64,000 bases of DNA from Leisingera aquimarina DSM 24565 (GTDB lineage: Bacteria; Pseudomonadota; Alphaproteobacteria; Rhodobacterales; Rhodobacteraceae), in the NCBI RefSeq assembly GCF_000473165.1, contig NZ_KI421504.1, positions 4,029,629 through 4,093,628 of the forward strand, written 5' to 3'. A program made the position numbers and the translations under genes. The notes beneath the pieces are model-generated. The model saw nothing but the letters and a program-made list of their open reading frames with translations. It was not told the origin of the DNA and ran no database searches. Positions 1 through 9,311 of the stretch are shown here, piece after piece; the first letter of the stretch is position 1, and each line of letters starts with the position of its first letter.

Positions 1-232
1 ACGGCTTGAACTCCCACGGCATGCCGCGCTGTTTGGAGCCGTCAAAGCGCACCGTGATGGTCTGATCCAGAACAGTATCGGAACCGGCATTGGCCACCTG
101 GGTGACACCGCCGAAACCGGTGACCCGGCAGAACCAGTCGTAAAACGGCACCGAGGCCCAGGACAGGCCGCCCATCAGGACAACAACGCCCACCAGCTGG
201 ACAACAGTTTTCTGCGGCCCCTGCAGCGCCAT
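1..232 (-). CDS. ctaG: Cytochrome c oxidase assembly protein CtaG (Cox11), 3' end outside window
   Basis: Only the first 77 codons are in the window. The product is a membrane-anchored copper chaperone that delivers copper to the CuB site of oxidase subunit I on the periplasmic side. Visible are one N-terminal membrane segment (about residues 10-30, VVQLVGVVVLMGGLSWASV) followed directly by the Cox11 signature FYDWFCRVTGFGG. The ATG overlaps the TGA of the preceding small gene (ATGA-type junction), so the two are translationally coupled. It is the last visible gene of a ctaC-ctaB-small ORF-ctaG operon read right to left. The copper-binding CxC motif of the family would lie beyond position 1 and cannot be checked. 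Confidence 0.93.
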   Translation of the reverse strand, partial: MALQGPQKTVVQLVGVVVLMGGLSWASVPFYDWFCRVTGFGGVTQVANAGSDTVLDQTITVRFDGSKQRGMPWEFKP

Positions 233-396
233 CAGTTCTGCTCTCCCTGGGCGTCCGGGAATTTGAAGCTGGCGGAAGTCACCTTGACCATGGTCAGCGC
301 CATCACCAGCACCACAAAGGCGCCCAGCAGGATGCCGACCCCTTTGTTGAGGCCAGAGCGGCGTTTGTGGATCTCATGTTCTTTGCGTAAAGCCAT
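232..396 (-). CDS. 54-residue single-span membrane protein in the cytochrome oxidase operon
   Basis: A 54-codon gene between ctaB and ctaG. The ATG is one base after the ctaB stop and the TGA overlaps the ctaG start, so it is tightly packed in the operon. The product starts MALRKEHEIHKRRSGLNKG, has one membrane helix (about residues 19-40, VGILLGAFVVLVMALTMV) and a short outer tail. Small proteins of this kind sit at the same place in the cta operons of related alphaproteobacteria and are usually annotated as oxidase assembly or hypothetical proteins. The positively charged N-terminus suggests N-in topology. A role in oxidase biogenesis is inferred from position only. Confidence 0.8.
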   Translation of the reverse strand: MALRKEHEIHKRRSGLNKGVGILLGAFVVLVMALTMVKVTSASFKFPDAQGEQN

Positions 397-397
397 C

Positions 398-1339
398 TTA
401 CCAGCCTCCCAGTCCGTAGGGCTTCAGCAGGGCTTCAGCCAGGATCGCACCGAAATGCAGGAACAGGTACAGCAGCGACAGTTTGAAGAAGCTGCGTTCG
501 ACCTTGAAGTTGTCCGCCTCGGAGTCGTCTTCATCGCGGCGGGTGATCTTCCAGGCCCCGTGCAGAAACAGCGCGTTCATGACCAGCGCTGCGGCCAGAT
601 ACAGCGGGCCGCCGATACCCGAGAACGCGGTGCCAACGGCCAGAACAGCCAGCAGCGCGGTGTAAACCAGGATATGGACGCGGGTGGCGCGGCGGCCGTG
701 GGTCACGGTCAGCATCGGCACGCCGGCATCGTCATAGTCCGAGCGCATGAACAGCGCCAGCGCCCAGAAATGCGGCGGTGTCCACATGAAGGTGAGCAGG
801 AACATCAGCCAGGGCTCAACCGACATTGTGCCGGTGGCGGCAATCCAGCCGATCACCGGCGGGAAGGCCCCCGCAGCACCGCCGATCACGATATTCTGCG
901 GCGTCGCGCGCTTGAGCCACATGGTGTAGACCACCACGTAAAAGAAAATGGTGAAGGCCAGGAAGGCGCCGGCAAAGACATTGGCGGCCAGCGCCAGCAT
1001 GATCACCGACAGGCCCGACAGCGCCAGACCCAGCGCCAATGCCTCGCCCGGCTCGACTTTACCGGCCGGGATCGGGCGGCCCCGGGTGCGCTTCATCACC
1101 TTGTCGATATCGGCGTCCCACCACATGTTGAGCGCACCGGAGGCACCGCCGCCGATGGCGATGAACAGGATGGCACAAAAGCCGATGACGGGATGCACAC
1201 CCACCGGCGCCGCCAGCAGCCCGACCAAAGCGGTGAACACCACCAGCGACATGACACGGGGTTTCAGCAGGGCGAAGTAATCGCCGAAACTGGCCTCGTC
1301 CTCATACGCCCGGCTTGCGTTGATGCTTGCGTCGCTCAT
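398..1339 (-). CDS. ctaB: Protoheme IX farnesyltransferase CtaB/CyoE
   Basis: 313 residues, normal for the family. The enzyme transfers a farnesyl group from farnesyl diphosphate to heme B, making heme O, the precursor of heme A for aa3-type oxidases. It is a polytopic UbiA-superfamily membrane protein. The first Asp-rich motif is clear (NMWWDADIDKVMKRTRGRP, about residues 73-91), and a second Asp-containing loop (RSDYDDAGVPML) follows about 110 residues later. It lies between ctaC and the small membrane protein gene in the oxidase operon. The start chosen gives a hydrophilic N-terminus MSDASINASRAYEDEASFGDY before the first helix, as in relatives. Confidence 0.95.
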   Translation of the reverse strand: MSDASINASRAYEDEASFGDYFALLKPRVMSLVVFTALVGLLAAPVGVHPVIGFCAILFIAIGGGASGALNMWWDADIDKVMKRTRGRPIPAGKVEPGEALALGLALSGLSVIMLALAANVFAGAFLAFTIFFYVVVYTMWLKRATPQNIVIGGAAGAFPPVIGWIAATGTMSVEPWLMFLLTFMWTPPHFWALALFMRSDYDDAGVPMLTVTHGRRATRVHILVYTALLAVLAVGTAFSGIGGPLYLAAALVMNALFLHGAWKITRRDEDDSEADNFKVERSFFKLSLLYLFLHFGAILAEALLKPYGLGGW

Positions 1340-1435
1340 CTTGGGTCCTTTGGCAGCAACAGGTGCGCAAAGCTGCGCACCCTGGTCTTTTCACTATACC
1401 CTATGAAGCTCCCTCAAGCTTCACAAAGCCAGTTC

Positions 1436-2281
1436 TCAGTTGGAGGCGACCTGGTAGGCCTGCGGCAGACCCGCGTATTCTGCCTTGGCGCCTTCCAGCC
1501 AGGCGTCGTATTCTGCCTGGGTCACAACCTTGACGGTGATCGGCATATAGGCGTGGTCCTTGCCGCACAGCTCAGAGCACTGGCCGAAGTAGATGCCTTC
1601 TTTGCCTTCATCGACGTTGAACCACAGTTCCGCCAGTCGGCCGGGAACCGCATCCTGCTTCACGCCGAACGCCGGAATGGTCCAGGAATGGATCACGTCA
1701 GCCGCAGTCACCTGCATCACAACGGTCTTGCCCGAGGGCACCACAACGGCAGTGTCGGTGGCCAGCAGCCACTCGTCTTCGGCATAGCCGTTTGCAGCCA
1801 GCTCTTCTTTCGGCAGCAGGAAGCTCTCAAAACCAAATTCGTGGTCAGTGTATTCATAACCCCAGTACCACTGGTAGCCAGTCACTTTGATGGTGATGTC
1901 CGCCTTGGGGATTTCCTGCTGGGCAAACAGCTGCGGCAGCGAGAAGGAGCCGATAAACACCAGCACCAGGATCGGGATAATGGTCCAGGCGATCTCAACC
2001 GGGGTGTGGTGGGTGAACTTTGCCGGGGTCGGGTTGGCCCGCTTGTTAAAGCGGACAATGGCGTAAAGCATCAGACCAGCAACAAAAACACAGATCACGG
2101 TGATGATCACCAGGATCATGTAATCCAGTTTCTGCAGACCATCCGCCAGCGAGGTCGCCGCCGGCTGGAAGTTCAGGCCGCCGTCAACCGGCTTGCCAAT
2201 GGTTTTCAGGCCTTCTTGCGCCATTGCTGGAAGGCTTGAAAGGCCGGCGAAAAGGCCCGAAAGCATCAAAGCGTTTTTCAT
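1436..2281 (-). CDS. ctaC: Cytochrome c oxidase subunit II (CuA subunit)
   Basis: 281 residues. This is the subunit that accepts electrons from cytochrome c through the binuclear CuA centre. It has a signal peptide (residues 1-21, ending PAMA/Q), two membrane helices (about 52-75 and 95-115) and a periplasmic cupredoxin domain. The CuA ligands are visible: a His in VIHSWTIP, then CSELCGKDH with Cys235, Cys239 and His243, and Met246. It is the first gene of the minus-strand cta operon. Subunit I (ctaD) is not in the window, which is common in this group where ctaD lies elsewhere. The 197-base gap to divergent tldD must hold both promoters. Confidence 0.96.
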   Translation of the reverse strand: MKNALMLSGLFAGLSSLPAMAQEGLKTIGKPVDGGLNFQPAATSLADGLQKLDYMILVIITVICVFVAGLMLYAIVRFNKRANPTPAKFTHHTPVEIAWTIIPILVLVFIGSFSLPQLFAQQEIPKADITIKVTGYQWYWGYEYTDHEFGFESFLLPKEELAANGYAEDEWLLATDTAVVVPSGKTVVMQVTAADVIHSWTIPAFGVKQDAVPGRLAELWFNVDEGKEGIYFGQCSELCGKDHAYMPITVKVVTQAEYDAWLEGAKAEYAGLPQAYQVASN

Positions 2282-2478
2282 GTTCTGTCCTGATCGGTTG
2301 ATCGCATTGTTCTTGCGGCAGCACGAAATGCAGGGGAATCATTGATTCCCACAAAACGCACCTGCCCCGTTGTCTTTGACGCTGGTTAAAATCATATTCG
2401 GGGACACAGATAAAGAGGCAGCCAAGCGTCAAACCGTCGCTTTCTTGATTTAGATCAAAAAAATCCGAGGACCGTGCC

Positions 2479-3900
2479 ATGGAAAACCCAGCCTTCCGTC
2501 CCTTTGAAACCGCGCTCCCCGAGGATGAGGCCCTCGCCAGCTTGCGCGATGCCCTGAACGGTGCGGAGGATGGGGAGATCTTTGCAGAGCGCCGCAAATC
2601 CGAAGCGTTGTCCTTTGATGACGGGCGGCTGCGCAGCGCCAGTTATGATGCCTCCGAAGGCTTTGGCCTGCGGGCGGTGAACGGTGATGTAGCCGGGTAT
2701 GCCCATTCTACCGACGTCTCCATTGCGTCGCTGAAGCGGGCGGCAGAAACGGCCCAGCTGGCGATCGGAACCGGCGGCGGCACCTATTCGGATGCACCGC
2801 AGGCCACCAACGCCAAGCTGTACACCGATGCCGACCCGATCAGCGCCATGCCGTTTCCAGTGAAGGTGGAGACCCTGCGGGAAGTCGATGCCTATGCCCG
2901 TGATCTGGATCAACGCGTGGTTCAGGTATCTGCGTCTTTGGCCGCCTCGCTGCAGGAGGTGGAAATCCTGCGGGCGGACGGAACACGGGTGTGCGACATC
3001 CGCCCGATGGCACGGTTCAACGTGTCGGTGATCGTCGAAAAGGACGGCCGCCGCGAGGGCGGCTCGGCCGGCGGCGGCGGGCGGCTTGGGCTTGACGGGC
3101 TGGTCGACCCTGAACACTGGCACGCCCAGGTGCAGGAGGCATTGCGGATCGCGCTGGTGAATCTGGACGCGGTTCCGGCACCGGCGGGCGAGATGGATGT
3201 GGTGCTTGGCCCCGGCTGGCCCGGCATTCTGCTGCATGAGGCGATCGGCCACGGGCTGGAGGGCGACTTTAACCGCAAAGGCTCCTCGGCCTTTGCAGGT
3301 TTGATGGGCCAGCAGATTGCCGCCAAGGGGGTCACCGTGCTGGATGACGGCACCATCCCGGACCGGCGCGGTTCGATCACGGTGGACGACGAGGGCACCC
3401 CCAGCCAGAAAACGACGCTGATCGAGGACGGCGTGCTGGTCGGCTTCATGCAGGACCGCCAGAACGCGCGGCTGATGGGGGTCTCTCCCACCGGCAACGG
3501 GCGGCGCCAAAGCTATGCCCATGCGCCGATGCCGCGGATGACCAATACCTATATGCTAGGCGGCGAGGCTGATCCGGGCGATCTGGTGGCGGGGATCAAG
3601 GACGGCATCTGGGCTGTGGGATTCGGCGGCGGCCAAGTGGACATTACCAATGGCAAGTTCGTGTTCTCCTGCACCGAGGCCTATAGGGTGAAGGACGGCA
3701 AGGTCGGCGCACCGGTCAAGGGCGCCACGCTGATCGGCGACGGCGCAACTGCGCTGAAACAGATTCGCGGGCTTGGCAACGACATGGCGCTGGATCCTGG
3801 CATGGGCAATTGCGGCAAGGCGGGCCAATGGGTGCCGGTCGGCGTCGGCCAGCCTTCGGTGCTGATGGGCGGCCTGACGGTGGGCGGCTCAGCGGCCTGA
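2479..3900 (+). CDS. tldD: Metalloprotease TldD
   Basis: 473 residues, typical length. TldD pairs with TldE/PmbA in a zinc protease that degrades unfolded peptides and matures some modified peptides (for example microcins). The zinc motif HEAIGH lies at about residues 253-258 (within LLHEAIGHGLEGDF) and the C-terminal glycine-rich beta domain is intact. A GAGGA-type ribosome site (GAGGACCGTGCC) precedes the ATG. It is divergent from ctaC; this tldD-ctaC pairing is a conserved neighbourhood in Rhodobacteraceae. The partner tldE is not in the window. A strong hairpin at 3944-3975 follows the stop. Confidence 0.95.
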   Translation: MENPAFRPFETALPEDEALASLRDALNGAEDGEIFAERRKSEALSFDDGRLRSASYDASEGFGLRAVNGDVAGYAHSTDVSIASLKRAAETAQLAIGTGGGTYSDAPQATNAKLYTDADPISAMPFPVKVETLREVDAYARDLDQRVVQVSASLAASLQEVEILRADGTRVCDIRPMARFNVSVIVEKDGRREGGSAGGGGRLGLDGLVDPEHWHAQVQEALRIALVNLDAVPAPAGEMDVVLGPGWPGILLHEAIGHGLEGDFNRKGSSAFAGLMGQQIAAKGVTVLDDGTIPDRRGSITVDDEGTPSQKTTLIEDGVLVGFMQDRQNARLMGVSPTGNGRRQSYAHAPMPRMTNTYMLGGEADPGDLVAGIKDGIWAVGFGGGQVDITNGKFVFSCTEAYRVKDGKVGAPVKGATLIGDGATALKQIRGLGNDMALDPGMGNCGKAGQWVPVGVGQPSVLMGGLTVGGSAA

Positions 3901-3943
3901 GGCAGCGCAAAATATCGATAAAGCTATGTTTTGCCCCTGAAAA

Positions 3944-3975
3944 ACCGGGCCGGAGGCCAATGTTTCCGGCCCGGT
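3944..3975 (+). terminator. Hairpin after tldD
   Basis: Arms ACCGGGCCGGA (3944-3954) and TCCGGCCCGGT (3965-3975) are perfectly complementary around a 10-base loop. It is GC-rich and located 44 bases after the tldD stop. The downstream side is not T-rich on the plus strand, while the upstream side is A-rich, so efficient intrinsic termination is uncertain. Confidence 0.5.
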
Positions 3976-4139
3976 TCGCTGTCAAGCACACCGCCGCCAC
4001 CCGTATGGGAACTGCAATTTTCCATTTAATCTGGCTACTTAGGATAATTTTCGGGAAATTGCCCAAAAACATTCTGACGTTCACCACCTGTTAACCCCCT
4101 TAAGGTTAATTCTGGTTCTGCAAACAGGCGGAGCTGCGG

Positions 4140-5321
4140 ATGACTGAAGAAGCACATTCTTCCACTCACCCCCCACTCCCACCCACCACGGAAGATACCC
4201 GGTTTTCCTGGCTTCGCCTTTTGCGCTCCAAACGGGTCGGCCCGGTGACCTTCCACCGGCTGCTCGCCGAATATGGTTCAGCGCAGAACGCGCTGGATGC
4301 GTTGCCCGAAGTGGCACGTTCCGCAGGTATCAAAGGGTATGAAACATGCCCTGCCAAAGCGGTGGACGCTGAAATAAAGACCGCAAAAGCCGCCAAAGCG
4401 CGGCTTTTGTGCTTTTCTGATCCCGAATACCCCGAACTCCTCAGGAGCCTGAAAGATGCGCCGCCGCTGTTGTGGGCCATTGGCAACCTTGCGGCGTTGC
4501 AGCGTCCGATGATTTCCATGGTCGGCGCCCGCAACGCCTCATCCCTGGGGCTGCGCATGGCCAGAACGCTGGCGCACAACCTGGGCGAGGCTGGCTATAC
4601 TGTCGTCTCCGGCATGGCTCGCGGTATCGATACCGCCGCACATCAGTCAGCGCTGCAAACAGGAACAATTGCTATTCTGGCTGGCGGCGCCGATGTGATC
4701 TATCCGGCAGAAAATGCACGGCTTGCCGAAGACATTACCGGATCCGGGCTGCGCCTGTCAGAGCAGCCGATGGGCAAGACACCGCAGGCTCGGGACTTTC
4801 CCAAACGCAACCGGATCATTGCCGGCATGTCCCGTGCCGTTGTGGTGGTGGAGGCGGCCGCCAAATCCGGCAGCCTGATCACTGCCCGGGACGCGCTGGA
4901 TTACGGGCGCGAGGTATTGGCGGTCCCCGGACACCCTTTTGATGCGCGTAGTTCGGGCTGCAACAGGCTGATCCGCGACGGCGCCCTGCTAGTCCGCAAT
5001 GCCGCCGACGTGCTGGAGGCGCTGCCGCCGCAATGCCAGCCTCAGGAAGATGCGCCTGCAGCAGGCAGCCAGCAGCAGATCCTGGCCGGCCTGCCGCCGC
5101 AGCCGCCCGAACGGCGCAGCCTGACGCAAACCAACGCCCTGCATCAGCAGATCCTCGGCAGACTGGGACCCTCTCCCACGTCTGAGACCGACCTGCTGCG
5201 AGACCTCTCCTTGCCACCGCAGAAACTGGCCCCGGCGCTGACCGATCTGGAGCTTGAAGGCGCAATCCGGCGCCAGCCGGGCGGGCTGCTGTCCAAGGTC
5301 TTTCCGGAGGAAAAAGACTGA
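4140..5321 (+). CDS. dprA: DNA-processing protein DprA
   Basis: 393 residues. DprA binds incoming single-stranded DNA during natural transformation and loads RecA. The Rossmann-like core (about residues 105-290) carries the family signatures MVGARNAS and VVSGMARGIDTAAHQSAL, and KSGSLITARDALDYGRE, PGHPFD and GCNRLIRDGA follow. A C-terminal winged-helix (DprA-WH, about 325-390, with PTSETDLLRDLSLP) is present. An N-terminal helix-hairpin-like segment (SWLRLLRSKRVGPVTF) precedes the core. No other competence genes are in the window. It is followed 195 bases later by topA, a frequent partner. Confidence 0.95.
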   Translation: MTEEAHSSTHPPLPPTTEDTRFSWLRLLRSKRVGPVTFHRLLAEYGSAQNALDALPEVARSAGIKGYETCPAKAVDAEIKTAKAAKARLLCFSDPEYPELLRSLKDAPPLLWAIGNLAALQRPMISMVGARNASSLGLRMARTLAHNLGEAGYTVVSGMARGIDTAAHQSALQTGTIAILAGGADVIYPAENARLAEDITGSGLRLSEQPMGKTPQARDFPKRNRIIAGMSRAVVVVEAAAKSGSLITARDALDYGREVLAVPGHPFDARSSGCNRLIRDGALLVRNAADVLEALPPQCQPQEDAPAAGSQQQILAGLPPQPPERRSLTQTNALHQQILGRLGPSPTSETDLLRDLSLPPQKLAPALTDLELEGAIRRQPGGLLSKVFPEEKD

Positions 5322-5340
5322 ACCTGCGCGTATCGCTTTG

Positions 5341-5440
5341 CCCCTGCCCTCCTCCCCGGACTGCAGGAACAGGCTGCCGTGATCCGTTGGAATACTACCG
5401 TTAACGGCCTGTTCCCGGCCCCGTCCATTGAACTTGGATT
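5341..5440 (+). ncRNA. Possible CCUCCUCCC-containing small RNA between dprA and topA
   Basis: The 195-base gap contains CCTCCTCCC at 5348-5356, the same nine-base motif that marks cuckoo/CcsR sRNAs of Rhodobacterales, flanked by short arms CCTG (5343-5346) and CAGG (5364-5367). A second foldback with arms GGAACAGG and CCTGTTCC lies downstream between about 5366 and 5418. No promoter is obvious and the motif may simply be a pyrimidine-rich leader. This is a weak call compared with the locus at 47790. Confidence 0.2.
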
Positions 5441-5516
5441 GACAATCTCCCCTTGCGCCCCACATCCTGCGCCGCCATAGAACCCGCAGAAGCGGTCCGA
5501 AGAGGTTACAGAATTT

Positions 5517-8144
5517 ATGCCAGTAGTCGTTGTCGAATCCCCGGCCAAAGCAAAGACAATCAACAAATATCTTGGCTCCAACTATACGGTTCTGGCGTCC
5601 TACGGGCATGTGCGCGACCTGCCGGCCAAGGATGGTTCGGTCGATACCGAAGCTGATTTCGGCATGACCTGGGAGGTCGGCAATGATTCCCGCAAGCACG
5701 TCAAGGCAATCGCCGACGCGCTGAAAGAGGACAATGCGCTGATTCTCGCCACCGACCCTGACCGCGAGGGAGAGGCGATCAGCTGGCATTTGCAGGAGGC
5801 GCTGACCAAACGGCGTTCGATCAAGAAAGACACCGCGGTCAGCCGGGTGACCTTCAACGCGATCACCAAGGAAGCGGTGACCGAGGCGATGCAGAACCCG
5901 CGCGAAGTCGACATGCCGCTGGTCGAGGCCTATCTGGCCCGCCGCGCGCTGGACTATCTGGTGGGCTTCAACCTGTCGCCGGTTCTGTGGCGCAAGCTGC
6001 CGGGCGCGCGGTCCGCGGGCCGGGTGCAATCCGTTTGCCTGCGTTTGATCGTCGAGCGCGAGATGGAGATCGAAGCCTTCAACGCGCAGGAATACTGGTC
6101 GGTACGGGCCCAGATGGCGACCCCGCGCGGCCAGGAGTTCGAAGCCCGCCTGACGGTGCTGGGCGGCGACAAGCTGGACAAATACAGCCTGAAGACTTCC
6201 ACCGCTGCCGAACTCGCAGTGCAGGCCGTGGCCTCGCGCCAGCTGTCGGTGCTGTCGGTCGAAGCAAAACCCGCTTCCCGCAACCCCTCTGCCCCGTTCA
6301 TGACCTCAACCCTGCAGCAGGAAGCCAGCCGCAAGTTCGGCATGGGTGCGCGCCAGACCATGAATGCCGCGCAGCGCCTGTATGAGGCGGGCCACATCAC
6401 CTATATGCGGACCGACGGCATCGACATGGCGCCCGAGGCGGTGCAGGCCGCCCGTGCCGAGATCGAAACCCGCTACGGCGCTGAATATGTGCCCTCCTCG
6501 CCGCGGATCTATAAAAACAAGGCGAAGAACGCCCAGGAAGCGCACGAATGTATCCGTCCCACGGATATGAGCCGCGACGCGGCCAGCCTGAAGGTGACGG
6601 ATGATGATCAGCGCAAGCTCTATGACCTGATCTGGAAGCGCACGCTGTCGTGCCAGATGGAAGGTGCCCGGCTGGAGCGCACCACCGTCGATATCGGCTC
6701 GGATGACAAACAGGTGGTGCTGCGCGCCACCGGCCAGGTGATGCTGTTTGACGGCTTCATGCGCGTCTACGAGGAAGGCCGCGATGATGTCGCCGACGAA
6801 GACGACAAGCGCCTGCCGCAGATCATGCAGGGCGAAGCGCTGAAGTTTGCATCCTCGCTGGCCGCGCAGGCTGACAAGGCCGGCAAAGAGGCGTCCGTGC
6901 TCTCTGATGACGGCGCTGTGCTGGCGCTGCAACACCACACCCAGCCGCCGCCGCGTTACACCGAAGCAACCTTGGTCAAGCGGATGGAAGAGCTTGGCAT
7001 CGGCCGCCCCTCGACCTATGCGTCCGTGATCACCACGATCCAGGACCGCGAGTATGTCCGCAAGGACAAGAACCGCCTGTTCCCCGAGGACAAGGGCCGG
7101 ATCGTCACCATCTTCCTGCTGAATTTCTTCCGCAAATACGTCGGCTATGAATTCACCGCCAACCTGGAAGAAGAGCTGGATGACGTCAGCGCCGGAAACG
7201 GCGACTACAAGGAATTGCTGGGCAAGTTCTGGCGCGATTTCTCGGCGGCCATTTCGGAAACCTCCGAGCTACGTATCACCGAAGTGCTGGATGTGCTGGA
7301 CGCGGCACTTGCACCGCAGCTCTATCCGCCGCGCGAAGACGGCACCGACCCGCGCGTCTGCCCCAAATGCGGGGCGGGCCAGCTGCATCTGAAAACCTCA
7401 CGAACCGGCGGTTTTGTCGGCTGCGGCAATTACCCGGAATGCACCTACACCCGCCCCATTGCCGGCGAAGGCGCTGATGGCGACGAGCGGCTGCTGGGCA
7501 TGGACGGCGAAGATGAAATCCACCTGAAGGCCGGCCGCTTTGGGCCCTATGTGCAGCGCGGCGAAGCAACGCCCGAGATCAAGAAGCCGCCGCGCGCCAG
7601 CCTGCCCAAGGGCTGGAGCAAGGACGATATGGACTTGGCAAAGGCGCTGACCCTGCTCAGCCTGCCGCGCCAGATCGGCGATCATCCCGAAGGCGGTGTG
7701 ATTTCTTCGAACTTCGGCCGCTTCGGCCCCTATTTGATGCACCAGCTGCCGGAAGAGGAAAAACCGGTTTACGCCAACCTCAAGGACCCCAACGACGTCT
7801 TTGAAATCGGCATGAACCGGGCGGTAGAACTGTTGGCAGAAAAGCGCGCCAACCCGGGCCGACGCGGCAGCCGGGCTGCGGCCAAACCGTTGAAGGAGCT
7901 GGGCGAGCACCCCGACAGCGGCGGCGCCATCAACATCATGGATGGCCGTTACGGGCCGTATGTCAAATGGGAAAAGGTCAACGCCACCCTGCCCAAGGAC
8001 GTGGAGCCCAAGGACGTGACCATGGAGATGGCGATGGAGCTGATTGCGGAAAAATCCGCAAAAGGCGGCAAGAAAAAAACCGCGGCCAAAAAGCCCGCAG
8101 CCAAGAAAAAGGCAGCCGCCAAAAAGGCAGCCGCCAAAGACTGA
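5517..8144 (+). CDS. topA: DNA topoisomerase I
   Basis: 875 residues. This type IA topoisomerase relaxes negative supercoils through a 5' phosphotyrosyl intermediate. The Toprim domain is at the start (VVVESPAKAKTINKYLG, with DPDREGEAISWHL about residues 80-92). The catalytic tyrosine is in ITYMRTDGIDM (about Tyr297). A C-terminal zinc ribbon begins near residue 614 (CPKCGAGQLHL, then CGNYPEC). After it come repeated GRFGPYV / GRYGPYV topoisomerase C-terminal units and a lysine/alanine-rich tail of about 25 residues, typical of alphaproteobacterial TopA. The ATG is preceded by GAAGAGG. Confidence 0.97.
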   Translation: MPVVVVESPAKAKTINKYLGSNYTVLASYGHVRDLPAKDGSVDTEADFGMTWEVGNDSRKHVKAIADALKEDNALILATDPDREGEAISWHLQEALTKRRSIKKDTAVSRVTFNAITKEAVTEAMQNPREVDMPLVEAYLARRALDYLVGFNLSPVLWRKLPGARSAGRVQSVCLRLIVEREMEIEAFNAQEYWSVRAQMATPRGQEFEARLTVLGGDKLDKYSLKTSTAAELAVQAVASRQLSVLSVEAKPASRNPSAPFMTSTLQQEASRKFGMGARQTMNAAQRLYEAGHITYMRTDGIDMAPEAVQAARAEIETRYGAEYVPSSPRIYKNKAKNAQEAHECIRPTDMSRDAASLKVTDDDQRKLYDLIWKRTLSCQMEGARLERTTVDIGSDDKQVVLRATGQVMLFDGFMRVYEEGRDDVADEDDKRLPQIMQGEALKFASSLAAQADKAGKEASVLSDDGAVLALQHHTQPPPRYTEATLVKRMEELGIGRPSTYASVITTIQDREYVRKDKNRLFPEDKGRIVTIFLLNFFRKYVGYEFTANLEEELDDVSAGNGDYKELLGKFWRDFSAAISETSELRITEVLDVLDAALAPQLYPPREDGTDPRVCPKCGAGQLHLKTSRTGGFVGCGNYPECTYTRPIAGEGADGDERLLGMDGEDEIHLKAGRFGPYVQRGEATPEIKKPPRASLPKGWSKDDMDLAKALTLLSLPRQIGDHPEGGVISSNFGRFGPYLMHQLPEEEKPVYANLKDPNDVFEIGMNRAVELLAEKRANPGRRGSRAAAKPLKELGEHPDSGGAINIMDGRYGPYVKWEKVNATLPKDVEPKDVTMEMAMELIAEKSAKGGKKKTAAKKPAAKKKAAAKKAAAKD

Positions 8145-8588
8145 CTCCCAGCGGCATGGATCTAGGCGGGGCGCTCCCGCCGGTTCCAGGCGCATTGACA
8201 TGCGCCCTTACCGTTGGGCCCGGCGCCGCTAACGCGGCGTGAACCATGTCCTGCGCGCTTCCTTCTCTGTTCTGCAGCGGGTCAAGGGCGGCTCTGCCGC
8301 TGCGTCAGCGGCTTGCCCTTGACGCGGCGCAGAACAGTTTCACTCTCGCGAATGCCCAATAAGTGCATAGCTGCCCTTATTGGGCTTCTCAGCAAGACTT
8401 TCTTTTGCGCCGTAGAGCGGCGCCACGCCCAAGGCTGATGGAGCATTTGCCAGAGGCAAATGCTCCGGGAAGGCGCGGGAGCCTCCCCCTCTCTGTTCTC
8501 CGTAGAAATACGTGCCCGTCTCCGTATTCATTGACTCTGCTCCAGCCGGCAGCCAGAAATCCCGCAACCGGCATACTGGGAGAACTCC
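8145..8588. other. Gene-free, hairpin-rich gap between topA and scoA
   Basis: No convincing coding sequence. The gap holds several foldbacks: a large imperfect one at about 8267-8340 whose arms include GTTCTGC / GCAGAAC and GTCAAGGGC / GCCCTTGAC; a ten-base stem with arms GCCCAATAAG (8354-8363) and CTTATTGGGC (8376-8385); and a perfect 12-base stem with arms GGAGCATTTGCC (8440-8451) and GGCAAATGCTCC (8455-8466). None is followed by a T tract. The scoA ribosome site GGGAGAA is at about 8578-8585. Confidence 0.7.
8440..8466. repeat. Perfect 12-base-stem inverted repeat
   Basis: Arms GGAGCATTTGCC and GGCAAATGCTCC around the loop AGA. It lies mid-gap between topA and scoA. The following bases (about 8472-8488) contain AGGCGCGGGAGCC, which recurs in inverted orientation near 44595-44608 in another gene-free gap. 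Confidence 0.7.
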
Positions 8589-9311
8589 ATGAAGAAGGTA
8601 TATTCCAACGCTGCTGAAGCGCTCGACGGGCTGCTTCACGACGGCATGTTCATCGCTGCGGGCGGTTTCGGCCTCTGCGGCATCCCCGAGCTGCTGCTGC
8701 AGGCGATCAAGGACGCAGGCACCAAGGATCTGACTTTTGCCTCCAACAACGCCGGCGTCGATGATTTCGGCATTGGCATCCTGCTGCAGACCCGGCAGGT
8801 GAAAAAGATGATCTCGTCTTATGTGGGCGAAAACGCGGAGTTCATGCGCCAATACCTGAGCGGTGAGCTGGAGCTGGAATTCAACCCGCAAGGCACTCTG
8901 GCTGAACGCCTGCGCGCGGGCGGCGCAGGCATCCCCGGTTTCTTCACCAAGACCGGTGTTGGCACCGTGATCGCTGAAGGTAAATTCGAAAAACAGTTCC
9001 CTACCGGCCCCGACGGCGCCATGGAGGACTACATCATGGAGGAAGGCATCTTTGCCGACCTCGCCATCGTCAAGGCCTGGAAAGCGGACGAGACCGGTAA
9101 CCTGGTGTTCCGCAAGACCGCCCGCAACTTCAACGCCCCTGCCGCCACCTGCGGCAAAACCTGCGTGGTTGAGGTTGAGGAAATCGTGCCCACCGGCTCT
9201 CTGGATCCGGATTCGATCCACCTGCCCGGCATCTATGTGCACCGCATCATCCAAGGCGATCACGAGAAACGCATCGAACAGCGCACCGTGCGCAAGCGGG
9301 AGGAAGCATAA
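8589..9311 (+). CDS. scoA: 3-oxoacid CoA-transferase subunit A
   Basis: 240 residues. It is the alpha half of succinyl-CoA:3-ketoacid (or acetate/acetoacetate) CoA-transferase, which moves CoA between acyl donors and acetoacetate in ketone-body and polyhydroxybutyrate metabolism. The family motif near the N-terminus ([17 protein letters not shown]) and the conserved [19 protein letters not shown] segment (about residues 102-118) are visible. The ATG has a GGGAGAA ribosome site. The stop TAA shares its last base with the scoB ATG, so the two subunits are translationally coupled. Confidence 0.93.
   Translation: MKKVYSNAAEALDGLLHDGMFIAAGGFGLCGIPELLLQAIKDAGTKDLTFASNNAGVDDFGIGILLQTRQVKKMISSYVGENAEFMRQYLSGELELEFNPQGTLAERLRAGGAGIPGFFTKTGVGTVIAEGKFEKQFPTGPDGAMEDYIMEEGIFADLAIVKAWKADETGNLVFRKTARNFNAPAATCGKTCVVEVEEIVPTGSLDPDSIHLPGIYVHRIIQGDHEKRIEQRTVRKREEA

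Noticed and set aside
263..2239. Long plus-strand open frame opposite ctaB and ctaC
   Set aside because: It is antisense to two clear oxidase genes, is rich in His, Gln and Arg as expected for the complement of GC-rich codons, and has no family features.
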